DNA of 64,000 nucleotides from Streptomyces roseifaciens. Lineage in GTDB: Bacteria > Actinomycetota > Actinomycetes > Streptomycetales > Streptomycetaceae. Shown in pieces: positions 50,346 through 58,997 of this stretch (its first letter is position 1; each line of letters opens with the position of its first letter). The position numbers and the translations under genes were made by a program. The stretch is taken from NCBI RefSeq assembly GCF_001445655.1, contig NZ_LNBE01000004.1, positions 1,488,001 through 1,552,000 on the forward strand, in the 5' to 3' direction. Below the pieces are notes generated by a model that saw only the letters and a program-made list of their open reading frames with translations, was not told where the DNA came from and did not search any database.

Positions 50346-51683
50346 TCAGCGGGTCGCCCCGGTGACGATCCAGCGCCCCGACCGCGCCCGCATCCACAGG
50401 GTCGCCATCCGGGCCGCCATCATCAGCGTCATCGCCCACCACAGGGCCGTCAGACCGCCTCCGAAGGCAGGGACGAGCAGGGCCGCAGGGGCGAAGACGG
50501 CGAGGACCAGCAGCATGGCCCAGGCGAGGTAGGTGCCGTCCCCGGCCCCCATCAGCACCCCGTCCAGGACGAAGACCACGCCTGCGACGGGCTGGGAGAG
50601 GGCCACCACCAGCAGGGCCGGCAGCAGCGTGTCCCGTACGGCGCCGTCGGAGGTGAACAGGGGGATGAACAGCGGCCGGGAGGCCACCACCAGCACCCCC
50701 AGCACCGCACCCGAGACGACGCCCCACTGCACCATGCGCCGGCAGGCGGCGCGGGCGCCCTCCGCATCGCCCGCGCCCAGATAGCGTCCGATGATCGCCT
50801 GTCCGGCGATGGCTATGGCGTCCAGCGCGAAGGCCAGCAGGGTCCACAGCGTGAGCACGATCTGGTGGGCGGCGATCTGGGCGTCGCCGAGCCGGGCCGC
50901 CACGGCCGTGGCGATCATGAGGACGGCGCGCAGCGAGAGCGTACGGACCAGGAGCGGCACGCCGGCCTGGGCACAGGCCCGGATGCCCGCCGCGTCGGGC
51001 CGAAGGGAGGCGCCGTGGCGCCGGGCGCCCCGGAGGACCACGGCGAGGTACGCGGCGGTCATGGCCCACTGGGCGATGACCGTGCCCCAGGCGGAGCCGG
51101 CGATGCCGAGGCCCGCGCCGTAGACGAGCCCGGCGTTCAGGGCGGCGTTGAGGGCGAAGCCCCCGATGGCCACGGCCAGCGGCGTGCGGGTGTCCTGCAG
51201 GCCGCGCAGGACGCCGGTGGCGGCGAGGACGATCAGCATGGCGGGGATGCCGAGGGCGCTGATCCGCAGGTACGTCGTGGCGTACGGAGCGGCGGTCGGG
51301 GAGGCGCCGAAGAGCTCGACGACCGCGGGGGCGGTGGGCAGGACGGCCGCCACGAGGGCTGCGCCGAGGAGCGCGGCGAGCCATATGCCGTCCATGCCCT
51401 GGCGTATCGCGGCCCGCAGGTCGCCCGCGCCCACGCGCCGGGAGACCGCCGCGGTGGTGGCGTAGGCGAGGAAGACGAAGACGCTGACGGCCGTGGTGAG
51501 CAGGGCGGCGGCTATGCCGAGCCCCGCGAGCTGCGGGGTGCCGAGGTGGCCGACGATGGCGCTGTCGGCCATGAGGAAGAGGGGCTCCGCGACGAGTGCG
51601 CCGAAGGCGGGCACGGCCAGCGCGACGATCTCGCGGTCGTGCCGGCGGGCGGTGGCGGGGGCGCGCTCGGGAGCCTGGGTCAT
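50346..51683 (-). CDS. MATE family multidrug efflux transporter
   Basis: 445 residues from ATG 51683. Twelve membrane segments in two symmetric halves with the MATE pattern (LFLMADSAIVGHLGTPQLAG and, in the second half, ALDAIAIAGQAIIGRYLGAG). These antiporters expel drugs or metabolites using a Na+ or H+ gradient. It lies between the rplI operon and dnaB in Streptomyces; the substrate is unknown. Confidence 0.92.
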   Translation of the reverse strand: MTQAPERAPATARRHDREIVALAVPAFGALVAEPLFLMADSAIVGHLGTPQLAGLGIAAALLTTAVSVFVFLAYATTAAVSRRVGAGDLRAAIRQGMDGIWLAALLGAALVAAVLPTAPAVVELFGASPTAAPYATTYLRISALGIPAMLIVLAATGVLRGLQDTRTPLAVAIGGFALNAALNAGLVYGAGLGIAGSAWGTVIAQWAMTAAYLAVVLRGARRHGASLRPDAAGIRACAQAGVPLLVRTLSLRAVLMIATAVAARLGDAQIAAHQIVLTLWTLLAFALDAIAIAGQAIIGRYLGAGDAEGARAACRRMVQWGVVSGAVLGVLVVASRPLFIPLFTSDGAVRDTLLPALLVVALSQPVAGVVFVLDGVLMGAGDGTYLAWAMLLVLAVFAPAALLVPAFGGGLTALWWAMTLMMAARMATLWMRARSGRWIVTGATR

Positions 51684-52153
51684 CCCTCCAACCTAATCTT
51701 CCACAGGTAATCGGTGCAACTATCATGGGACCCTTACATTGGGCGGCTCGGTCCGATCTTCTCTGCGCCGTTTGTCGTGATCTCCGGCGGACGGGGAAAG
51801 TTTTTCTCCTCAACAGCCGGTGGATGGCGAAACCGCAGGTCAGGGGCGTGAGTCCGGGGAGGCTGTGTGTTTGTCCACAGCGGTTTCCCCCGCCTCGTGC
51901 ACAGGATCCAGGGACTTCTCCACAGGATGGGGCCCGTCATCCACACGGCCTGTGGATAACCAGATTGGCTGACGGTGCCCGCGGGCCTACCGTGGACCGG
52001 CGGCCGACGCCTGTTCCGGCCCCGACGGACCTGACGGGACCGCCCTGAACTCGACGCGCCGGAACCGGAGTCGGGCGGGCTGTTTGTCAGAGCCGTGCCG
52101 TAAGAAAGAACAGCACGGCAAGGTCCGCTCCGCGGACGGGAGGAGGTGGCGGG
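51684..52153. other. 470-bp region upstream of dnaB with DnaA-box-like sequences
   Basis: Contains TTGTCCACA (51871-51879, perfect consensus), TTCTCCACA (51916-51924), TCATCCACA (51937-51945) and TGTGGATAA (51951-51959, the E. coli-type perfect box in reverse). No RNA or protein gene seen. It should hold the dnaB promoter. Confidence 0.7.
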
Positions 52154-53653
52154 ATGAGCATCCCCGAGCCCATGGACGACCCCTGGGCGGATGCAGGTCC
52201 CGGCGACCGCCTCCCCGTATCCCGTCCCCGCCGCGGCGACGGCCCCTCCCGCGGCGAGCGCCACGACCGCGGCGCGGAGGACGGCTCCTGGTCGCAGGGC
52301 GGCGGACAGGGCCAGCAGGGCGCCGCCGCCTTCGAGCGCGTGCCCCCCCAGGACCTGGACGCCGAGCAGTCCGTCCTCGGCGGCATGCTGCTGTCCAAGG
52401 ACGCCATCGCCGACGTCGTCGAGGTCCTCAAGGGCCACGACTTCTACCGCCCGGCGCACGAGACGATCTACCAGGCCATCCTCGACCTCTACGCCAAGGG
52501 CGAGCCGGCCGACCCGATCACCGTCGCCGCCGAGCTCACCAAGCGCGGCGAGATCACCCGCGTCGGCGGCGCGCCCTACCTGCACTCCCTGGTCCAGACG
52601 GTCCCCACCGCGGCCAACGCCGAGTACTACGCCGAGATCGTCCACGAGCGCGCCGTGCTGCGCCGTCTCGTCGAGGCCGGCACGCGCATCACCCAGATGG
52701 GATACGCCGCAGACGGCGACGTCGACGACATCGTCAACAAGGCCCAGGCCGAGGTCTACGCCGTCACCGAGCAGCGCACCAGCGAGGACTACCTCCCCCT
52801 GGGCGACATCATGGAGGGCGCGCTCGACGAGATCGAGGCGATCGGCTCGCGCAGCGGCGAGATGACCGGCGTCCCGACGGGCTTCACCGACCTGGACTCC
52901 CTGACGAACGGCCTGCACCCCGGCCAGATGATCGTCATCGCGGCCCGTCCCGCCATGGGTAAGTCCACCCTCGCGCTGGACTTCGCCCGCGCCTGCTCGA
53001 TCAAGCACAACATGCCGAGCGTGATCTTCTCGCTCGAAATGGGCCGCAACGAGATCGCGATGCGCCTGCTGTCCGCCGAGGCGCGCGTGGCCCTGCACCA
53101 CATGCGCTCCGGCTCGATGACCGACGAGGACTGGACGCGCCTCGCCCGCCGGATGCCCGACGTCTCCGCCGCCCCGCTCTTCATCGACGACTCCCCGAAC
53201 CTGTCGATGATGGAGATCCGCGCCAAGTGCCGCCGCCTGAAGCAGCGCAGCGGCATCAAGCTCGTGATCATCGACTATCTGCAGCTGATGCAGGCCGGCG
53301 GCGCCAAGCGTGCCGAGAGCCGCCAGCAGGAGGTGTCGGACATGTCCCGAAACCTCAAGCTGCTGGCCAAGGAGCTGGAGCTGCCGGTCATCGCGCTCTC
53401 GCAGCTGAACCGTGGCCCCGAGCAGCGCACGGACAAGAAGCCGATGGTCTCCGACCTGCGTGAATCCGGCTCCATCGAGCAGGACGCCGACATGGTCATC
53501 CTGCTCCACCGCGAGGACGCCTACGAGAAGGAGTCGCCCCGCGCGGGCGAGGCGGACATCATCGTCGGCAAGCACCGTAACGGCCCGACGGCCACGATCA
53601 CGGTGGCCTTCCAGGGCCACTACTCCCGCTTCGTGGACATGGCGCAGACCTGA
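52154..53653 (+). CDS. dnaB: Replicative DNA helicase DnaB
   Basis: 499 residues from ATG 52154, with GGAGG about 7 bases upstream. N-terminal domain at about 60-160 (PPQDLDAEQSVLGGMLLSKD), then the RecA-like core with Walker A ARPAMGKSTLALD, Walker B VIIDYLQLMQ and the arginine-finger/ring motifs near the end. No intein is present. The hexamer unwinds DNA at forks. The N-terminal 50 residues are low-complexity. Confidence 0.97.
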   Translation: MSIPEPMDDPWADAGPGDRLPVSRPRRGDGPSRGERHDRGAEDGSWSQGGGQGQQGAAAFERVPPQDLDAEQSVLGGMLLSKDAIADVVEVLKGHDFYRPAHETIYQAILDLYAKGEPADPITVAAELTKRGEITRVGGAPYLHSLVQTVPTAANAEYYAEIVHERAVLRRLVEAGTRITQMGYAADGDVDDIVNKAQAEVYAVTEQRTSEDYLPLGDIMEGALDEIEAIGSRSGEMTGVPTGFTDLDSLTNGLHPGQMIVIAARPAMGKSTLALDFARACSIKHNMPSVIFSLEMGRNEIAMRLLSAEARVALHHMRSGSMTDEDWTRLARRMPDVSAAPLFIDDSPNLSMMEIRAKCRRLKQRSGIKLVIIDYLQLMQAGGAKRAESRQQEVSDMSRNLKLLAKELELPVIALSQLNRGPEQRTDKKPMVSDLRESGSIEQDADMVILLHREDAYEKESPRAGEADIIVGKHRNGPTATITVAFQGHYSRFVDMAQT

Positions 53654-53696
53654 CCGGTCCGGGGTGTGCCCTGGCCGGTCGCCGGGTTCCGGTCGG

Positions 53697-54056
53697 TCAG
53701 CCCAGGAGGCCGTCGAGGTCGCGGAGCAGGCGGGCCTTGGAGCGGGCGCCCACGAGGGACGTCACCGGCTCGCCCGCGCGGAAGAGCATCAGGGTCGGCA
53801 TGGACAGGACCCCGTAGGCGGCCTGCGTCTGCGGATTGGCGTCCACGTCGAGCGCGACGATCTTGAGTCGTCCGGCTTCCTGCTCTGCCAGGTCGGCGAG
53901 TACGGGCGCGATCATGCGGCAGGGCGGGCACCAGTCGGCGGTGAACTCGACGAGCACCGGGAGCTGCTCGTCGAGGACTTCGGCGGCGAAGGTGGCGTCG
54001 GTGACGCTGGTGACGGCTGTGGCTGCGGCCGTGTCCGCGGCTGTGGAGCTGCTCAT
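53697..54056 (-). CDS. Second thioredoxin, CPPC type
   Basis: 119 residues from ATG 54056. The active site is WCPPC (C43/C46) instead of WCGPC, which usually alters redox potential. The cis-Pro segment is LSMPTLMLF. It overlaps the MerR-type gene stop by 4 bp (ATGA), so the two are translated together; this suggests regulation by or partnership with that regulator. Confidence 0.92.
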   Translation of the reverse strand: MSSSTAADTAAATAVTSVTDATFAAEVLDEQLPVLVEFTADWCPPCRMIAPVLADLAEQEAGRLKIVALDVDANPQTQAAYGVLSMPTLMLFRAGEPVTSLVGARSKARLLRDLDGLLG

Positions 54057-54538
54057 GGTGTCTCAGGGTTCCCTTCGAAGGGTGGCGCTTCCGGTGGTGC
54101 CGGCGGTGCCGGTGGTGCCGGCGGTTCCGGACAGGTGAACGCGCACAGCGGCGGCGGTCCGCCGGGGACATCGGCCGCGGCCTCCAGTTCGGCGCGCGCG
54201 AGCTGGGCGCCCACCCCGGCCCGGATCCGCTGCAGGTGGTCGATGCAGTCGTCCAGCTCCGCGAGCTTGCGGCGGTAGACGTCGAGGGAGGCCGGGCAGG
54301 AGTCCCCGGCCGGGTGGCCGGCCCGCAGGCAGTCCACGAACGGACGGGTCTCCTCCAGCCCGAAGCCGAAGTCCTGCAGCGTGCGGATCTGCTGGAGCAG
54401 CCGCAGGTCGCCGTCGTCGTAGGTGCGGTAGCCGTTGCCGCTGCGGCGGGCGGGCAGGAGCCCGAGCTCCTCGTAGTGCCGCAGGGTACGAGTGGTGGTG
54501 CCCGCCTGCCGGGCCAGTTCCCCGATGCGCATGGCCAC
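54053..54538 (-). CDS. MerR-family regulator, likely thiol or metal responsive
   Basis: 161 residues from GTG 54538; ATG two codons later (MRIGELARQAG) is equally plausible. The winged HTH (MRIGELARQAGTTTRTLRHY) is typical of MerR. Cys residues at 70, 81, 98, 132 and 136 are unusual in number and could sense metal or redox state. The C-terminus ends in repeated PPAPPAPP. It is translationally coupled to the CPPC thioredoxin. An inverted repeat lies just upstream. Confidence 0.88.
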   Translation of the reverse strand: MAMRIGELARQAGTTTRTLRHYEELGLLPARRSGNGYRTYDDGDLRLLQQIRTLQDFGFGLEETRPFVDCLRAGHPAGDSCPASLDVYRRKLAELDDCIDHLQRIRAGVGAQLARAELEAAADVPGGPPPLCAFTCPEPPAPPAPPAPPEAPPFEGNPETP

Positions 54539-54549
54539 GACCGTAAACC

Positions 54550-54565
54550 TTCACGTGGACGTGAA
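54550..54565. promoter_or_regulatory. Inverted repeat upstream of the MerR gene
   Basis: TTCACGT and ACGTGAA separated by GG lie just upstream of the start. MerR regulators bind such repeats between -35 and -10, so autoregulation is probable. It resembles, but is not, a parS. Confidence 0.55.
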
Positions 54566-54621
54566 AGCCAGTGCGGCGAAATGCCGGTGCCAGTGCGTCG
54601 CGCCCTGGCTAGGGTGCGGTC

Positions 54622-56022
54622 ATGATCGATGTCTCGTACAACGACGCCGGGCTGCTGCCCGCCACCCGCCGTGCTCTGCTCCACCGCCTCGCCACCGGTC
54701 AGTCCGAGGGGCGCGCGCCCTCCATGGTGGGGGCGGTGATGCGGGAGGGGAACCTGGTGTGGAGCTCCGGCCGCGGCGAACTGCCCGCAGGGGCGCGGTC
54801 CGAGGACGTCCAGTACCGCATCGGTTCGATCACCAAGACCTTCGTCGCCGTGCTGGTGATGCGGCTGCGCGACGAGGGGCTGCTGAAGCTGGACGACAGG
54901 CTCGGCACGTACCTCGACACCCCGGCGGGCGGCGACGCGACCATCGCCCAGCTCCTGTCGCACACCGCGGGGCTCACGGCGGAGGCGCGCGGGCCGTGGT
55001 GGGAGCGCACGGACGGCGAGCTGCGCCCCGGGCTCGACGACATCTTCGGCGACCGCCCCCAGCGCCACACCCCCGGGCGGCTGCACCACTACTCCAACCC
55101 CGGCTACGCGCTGCTCGGCGCCCTGGTCGAGCGGATCCGCGGGGAGAGCTGGTACGACGTGCTGCGCCGCGAGGTGCTCGCGCCGCTCGGCATGGAGCGC
55201 ACGACCCTCGCGCCCGCCGCGCCCCACGCGGACGGCTGGGCCGTGCACCCCTGGGCGGACGTCCTCCTCCCGGAGCCCGCGGTGGACACCGGGCGGATGG
55301 CACCCGCCGGCCAGCTCTGGTCCACGACCGCCGACCTGTGCCGCTTCGCGGCGTTCCTGACGGACGGGGACGAGCGGGTGCTGTCCGCGGCGACGCTCGC
55401 CGAGATGCGGACGCCGGAGGGCGGCTCGCAGGCGCCGGGGCAGTCCGGCTACGGACTCGGCCTGCAGGTGATCCAGCTGGACGGCCGGACGCTCGTGGGC
55501 CACATGGGCACCATGCCGGGCTTCGTGGCGATGCTGGTGACGAGCCCGCAGGACGGGATCGCGGGCGTCGTCCTGGCCAACCGCACCTCCTGTTTCGAGG
55601 TCTGGGGCGTCGCGGCGGACCTGCTGACGACGGTCGCCGAGCTCGAACCGCGGATTCCCGCGCCCTGGAGCCCGCTCTCCGAGGTGAAGGACGAGCACCT
55701 GGAGCTGACGGGCTCCTGGTACTGGGGTGCGGCGCCGTTCACGCTGCGGCTGTGCGCCGGCGGGGCGCTGGAGCTGTCGCCGCTGGGTTCGGGCGGGCGC
55801 GCCTCGCACTTCCGCCCGGAGGAGGACGGCACCTGGACGGGGCTCAACGACTACTACGCGGGGGAGACGCTGACCGCGGTCCGGACGGCGGAGGGCGCGG
55901 TCAGCCACCTCGACCTCGGCACGTTCGTCTTCACCCGTGAGCCCTACGGGGCGGGGGGCGCGGTGCCGGGAGGCGTGGACGCGGACGGCTGGCGGACGGC
56001 TGAAGGCACCCGCACCCGCTGA
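54622..56022 (+). CDS. Class C beta-lactamase-like serine hydrolase
   Basis: 466 residues from ATG 54622. SxxK motif SITK (69-72), YSN (157-159) and HMG (near 294-297) match the beta-lactamase/D-alanyl-D-alanine carboxypeptidase family, with a C-terminal beta-rich domain (about 350-450). There is no signal peptide, so it is probably cytoplasmic, and an esterase or peptidase role is as likely as beta-lactamase activity. Confidence 0.88.
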   Translation: MIDVSYNDAGLLPATRRALLHRLATGQSEGRAPSMVGAVMREGNLVWSSGRGELPAGARSEDVQYRIGSITKTFVAVLVMRLRDEGLLKLDDRLGTYLDTPAGGDATIAQLLSHTAGLTAEARGPWWERTDGELRPGLDDIFGDRPQRHTPGRLHHYSNPGYALLGALVERIRGESWYDVLRREVLAPLGMERTTLAPAAPHADGWAVHPWADVLLPEPAVDTGRMAPAGQLWSTTADLCRFAAFLTDGDERVLSAATLAEMRTPEGGSQAPGQSGYGLGLQVIQLDGRTLVGHMGTMPGFVAMLVTSPQDGIAGVVLANRTSCFEVWGVAADLLTTVAELEPRIPAPWSPLSEVKDEHLELTGSWYWGAAPFTLRLCAGGALELSPLGSGGRASHFRPEEDGTWTGLNDYYAGETLTAVRTAEGAVSHLDLGTFVFTREPYGAGGAVPGGVDADGWRTAEGTRTR

Positions 56023-56190
56023 GGCCCCGGCCACGGCCCCGACCAAGGCCTCCGTCATGAGCACATGAGTAATCGGATTGTCCGTCCGGCCCTGTGGACG
56101 ACGGTCGGCGCGGGACCGGCTACGGACGTAGGGTCAGGGAGAGATTGGCGGGCGCCGGACACGGCGCGACACCCGGAAGGCACTGGCACC

Positions 56191-57321
56191 GTGACTGCGA
56201 ACACCGCACCGGACCTGCTCGACCTCGCGCCGCTGGGCGCCGGTCACTTCGCGCGCATCGAGGACAAGATCGCGGCCCTGATGCGGACGCGCGAGACCGT
56301 CGTCACGATGCAGGGCGAGGCGCTGCTGCCGCTGGAGGCCGCGATCCGCTCGGCCGTCCGGCCCGGCAGCACCGCGCTCAACATCATCACCGGCCCGTAC
56401 GGCGAGACGTTCGGCGGCTGGCTGCGCTCCTGCGGCGCCGAGGTGGTCACCGTCTCCGCGCCGTTCAGCGGCGCGGTCGGGGCCGACCAGGTCGCCGAGG
56501 CCCTGCGCGCGAATCCCGCGATCGACTTCGTCAGCCTGGTGCACGCCGAGGCGGCCACGGGCAACACCAACCCCGTGGCCGAGATCGGCGAGGTCGTGCG
56601 CGCGCACGGCGCGCTGCTGATGCTGGACGCGGTCGCGTCCGTCGCCGCCGAGCCGCTCCTCACCGACGAGTGGGGCGTCGACCTGTGCGTCATCGGCGGG
56701 CAGAAGGCGATGGCCGGTCCGGCCGGCGTCTCCGTGGTCTCGGTCAGCGCCCGTGCCTGGGAGCGCATCGCCGCCAACGAGCAGGCGCCGCGCCGCTCGT
56801 ACCTCTCCCTGCTGGACTGGAAGGAGCGCTGGATCGACGGCGGTCGCACGGCGCTCCCCCACGCACCCGCCCAGCTGGAGATGCTGGCCCTGGAGCAGGC
56901 CGTCGACCGCATCGAGGAGGACGGCCTGGAGGCCGTCATGGCCCGCCACCGCGCCGCTGCCGCCGCCACGCGCGCAGGAGCACGGGCCCTGGGCGGCGGC
57001 CTGTCCCCGTACGTCGTGCGCGACGAGGACGCGGCCCCCGTCGCCACCACCCTGCGCGCCCCCGGCGGCAAGGACGCCCGCGACGTGGTGGCGGCCGCCC
57101 TGGCCGCCGATGCCTCGGTGCCCGTGCAGGCGGCGGCCGGCCCGCTCGCCAAGGAGATGATCCGCGTCAACCACTACGGCCTCGATGCGGACCGTGAGGT
57201 CGTCCTGGCCTCGCTGTCGGCGCTCGGTGAGGGCCTGCGTGCACTGGGCGTGCCGGTTGCGGACGAGGCAGAGGTGCTGGAGGCGGCGGGGAAGGCGTGG
57301 GATGCGGTGATCCCCGGCTGA
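56191..57321 (+). CDS. Class V aminotransferase-like PLP enzyme
   Basis: 376 residues from GTG 56191, with GGAAGG about 10 bases upstream. PLP-binding Lys172 lies in GGQKAMAGPAG, and AVASVAAEPL with the acidic VDL region supports cofactor binding. It resembles alanine-glyoxylate/serine-pyruvate aminotransferases. Substrates are not determined. It is followed by a strong terminator and stands alone. Confidence 0.87.
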   Translation: MTANTAPDLLDLAPLGAGHFARIEDKIAALMRTRETVVTMQGEALLPLEAAIRSAVRPGSTALNIITGPYGETFGGWLRSCGAEVVTVSAPFSGAVGADQVAEALRANPAIDFVSLVHAEAATGNTNPVAEIGEVVRAHGALLMLDAVASVAAEPLLTDEWGVDLCVIGGQKAMAGPAGVSVVSVSARAWERIAANEQAPRRSYLSLLDWKERWIDGGRTALPHAPAQLEMLALEQAVDRIEEDGLEAVMARHRAAAAATRAGARALGGGLSPYVVRDEDAAPVATTLRAPGGKDARDVVAAALAADASVPVQAAAGPLAKEMIRVNHYGLDADREVVLASLSALGEGLRALGVPVADEAEVLEAAGKAWDAVIPG

Positions 57322-57341
57322 CCTCCCTCCGGTCGCATGAG

Positions 57342-57379
57342 GCCGCCGTCGGTGCTTTCCGCACCGGCGGCGGCTTTTT
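57342..57379 (+). terminator. Strong intrinsic terminator
   Basis: GCCGCCGTCGGTGC (57342-57355) pairs with GCACCGGCGGCGGC (57361-57374) with one G-U pair, and is followed by TTTTT. It ends the aminotransferase transcript. Confidence 0.92.
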
Positions 57380-57572
57380 CCTTTCTCGGTGCCGTGAGCC
57401 TGCCTCTGTCCCGGCGCGGTGAGCCTCCCGCAGCGCAGCGAGCCTGCCTCAGCCCGCCCTGCGATCTTTATTGCTTTTGCCCTGGTATGGCGTGTCAGCA
57501 CCTCGCTCACGCGCCCGGATAAAATCGGAATCCACAACCCGTTTCGATTCTCGGCCCCGGAGGGACGCGCGC

Positions 57573-58385
57573 ATGGCAGAACACAGGAAGCCGTCCGTGC
57601 CTGCGCAGGGATCCGCTTCCCTCCGTTCGGACGCCCGCCGCAACCGCGCTCTGGTCCTTCAAGCGGCCCGATCCGCCTTCGAGGAAGCCGGGTTGGGGGT
57701 GCCGCTCGGCGAGATCGCGCGCCGTGCCGGCGTCGGCACGGGCACCGTCTACCGTCATTTCCCTTCCAAGACAGCCCTGTTCAGGGCGACTGTCGCGGAC
57801 CGGGTGGGTCTTTTCACCGACACGGCACGGGAGTTGGCGCATTCGGACGACCCCGGCGGGGTGTTCTACCGCTACCTGTCCGCGGTCATACGGCTGACTG
57901 TGCGGAACAAGGGGCTGTGCGACGCGCTGGAGGGGCTGGGGAGTCGTTTCGACCCCTCGCCCGGCGTCGAAACGGACTTCCGGGAGGCGCTCGCCGTCCT
58001 GCTGCAGCGCGCCCAACAGGCCGATGCCGTACGGAAGGACGTGACCATCGACGACCTGATGGCCCTGCTCATGGGCTGTCTGTCGATGGAGCAACGGCGC
58101 GGCCCGGGGGTCGCGCCGGGGAGGATGACCGCGCTGGCGTGCGACAGCCTCCGCCCGGGGCGCAACGTAACGAAACTCCCGCCCAATCCCCGGGTTTCGC
58201 GTAACGAAACCCGGTGCACCGTGTGCGACGGGCCGGTGCCGTCCGCCCGTACGGGCCGGCCCGCCCGTTACTGCGGTGCGGCCTGCCGGCAGAAGGCGCA
58301 CCGGGAGCGGGCCCGCGCCCGTACGGCCCCCGGCGGTCCGGGGGCGGCAGGCGATTCAGAGGTGGTACTTGAAGCCGAGGTGTGA
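57573..58385 (+). CDS. TetR-family regulator with C-terminal zinc-ribbon-like motif
   Basis: 270 residues from ATG 57573, with GGAGGG about 8 bases upstream. The TetR HTH (LGEIARRAGVGTGTVYRHFP, about 45-64) is intact, and the ligand domain runs to about 185. The C-terminus carries CTVC (215-218) and CGAAC (234-238) within a basic stretch, a zinc-ribbon-like set not typical for TetR. An inverted repeat CGGGTTTCG/CGAAACCCG lies in the coding region at 58191-58213. A fusion or a frame extension is possible. It overlaps the convergent GNAT gene by 30 bp. Confidence 0.8.
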   Translation: MAEHRKPSVPAQGSASLRSDARRNRALVLQAARSAFEEAGLGVPLGEIARRAGVGTGTVYRHFPSKTALFRATVADRVGLFTDTARELAHSDDPGGVFYRYLSAVIRLTVRNKGLCDALEGLGSRFDPSPGVETDFREALAVLLQRAQQADAVRKDVTIDDLMALLMGCLSMEQRRGPGVAPGRMTALACDSLRPGRNVTKLPPNPRVSRNETRCTVCDGPVPSARTGRPARYCGAACRQKAHRERARARTAPGGPGAAGDSEVVLEAEV

Positions 58386-58844
58386 GGCCTCGAAGCCCAG
58401 CCGCTCGTAGAAGCGGTGGGCGTCCACGCGCGTGGCGTCCGAGGTGAGCTGGGCCATCCGGCATCCCGCGCGGCGCGCGGCGTCGAGGGCCCACTCGACG
58501 AGCAGGCTGCCCAGACCGCTGCCGCGCGCATCACCGTGCACGCGGACGCCCTCGATGAGCCCGCGTGTCATGCCGGCGCGGGACAGTCCCGGTATGACGG
58601 TGAGCTGGAGCGTGCCGACGACGCGGCCGTCGTGCACGGCGACCACCAGCTGCTGATGCGGGTCGGCGTCCACGCGGTCGAAGGCCGTGCGGTACGGGGC
58701 GAGGTCGCCGGGGGCCTCGCGCCCCGCCCCGATGGGGTCGTCGGCGAGCAGCGCCACGATGGCGGGCACGTCGCCGGTGGTGGCGGGACGGATCTCGATG
58801 TCGCGGAGGTCGATGCCGGTGTTACGGATCTCTACGTCGCTCAT
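58356..58844 (-). CDS. GNAT family acetyltransferase
   Basis: 162 residues from ATG 58844. The acetyl-CoA motif GDARGSGLGSLLVEWALDAA (about 105-124) and the RFYERLGF end are clear. The substrate is unknown. It converges with and overlaps the TetR-like gene end by 30 bp and lies downstream of marR. Confidence 0.9.
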   Translation of the reverse strand: MSDVEIRNTGIDLRDIEIRPATTGDVPAIVALLADDPIGAGREAPGDLAPYRTAFDRVDADPHQQLVVAVHDGRVVGTLQLTVIPGLSRAGMTRGLIEGVRVHGDARGSGLGSLLVEWALDAARRAGCRMAQLTSDATRVDAHRFYERLGFEASHLGFKYHL

Positions 58845-58873
58845 GACCCGGACCCTACGGCGGGGGCCGGATT

Positions 58874-58894
58874 CTGTTGCGCAACAGATCTGTT
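58874..58894. promoter_or_regulatory. Two overlapping palindromes upstream of the GNAT gene
   Basis: CTGTTGCGCAACAG (58874-58887) and AACAGATCTGTT (58883-58894) are both perfect and share bases. They lie 30-50 bp before the GNAT start and fit a MarR-type operator. Confidence 0.55.
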
Positions 58895-58997
58895 GTGAGG
58901 CTTACGAGGCCGGAGATCTGGGGCGAGGCTTACGGGACCGGAGATCTGGGGCGAGGCTTACGGGACCGAAGATCTGTTGTGAGGCTTACGAGACCGG
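58886..58997. repeat. Four tandem 28-bp repeats at the end of marR
   Basis: Four adjacent 28-bp units start at 58886, 58914, 58942 and 58970, each beginning AGATCT and containing GAGGCTTACG. Units 1 and 4 have GTTGTG after AGATCT; units 2 and 3 have GGGGCG. The last unit contains the marR stop codon, so the array looks like duplication of the 3' end of that gene. Confidence 0.85.

Noticed and set aside
54550..54565. A parS site upstream of merR
   Set aside because: TTCACGTGGACGTGAA has a 2-bp insertion in the centre and lacks the 14-bp symmetry of parS, so it is treated as a MerR operator candidate.
57380..57572. Repeats GAGCCTGCCT/GAGCCTCCC before the TetR gene
   Set aside because: Short, imperfect and GC-rich; could be chance in this genome.
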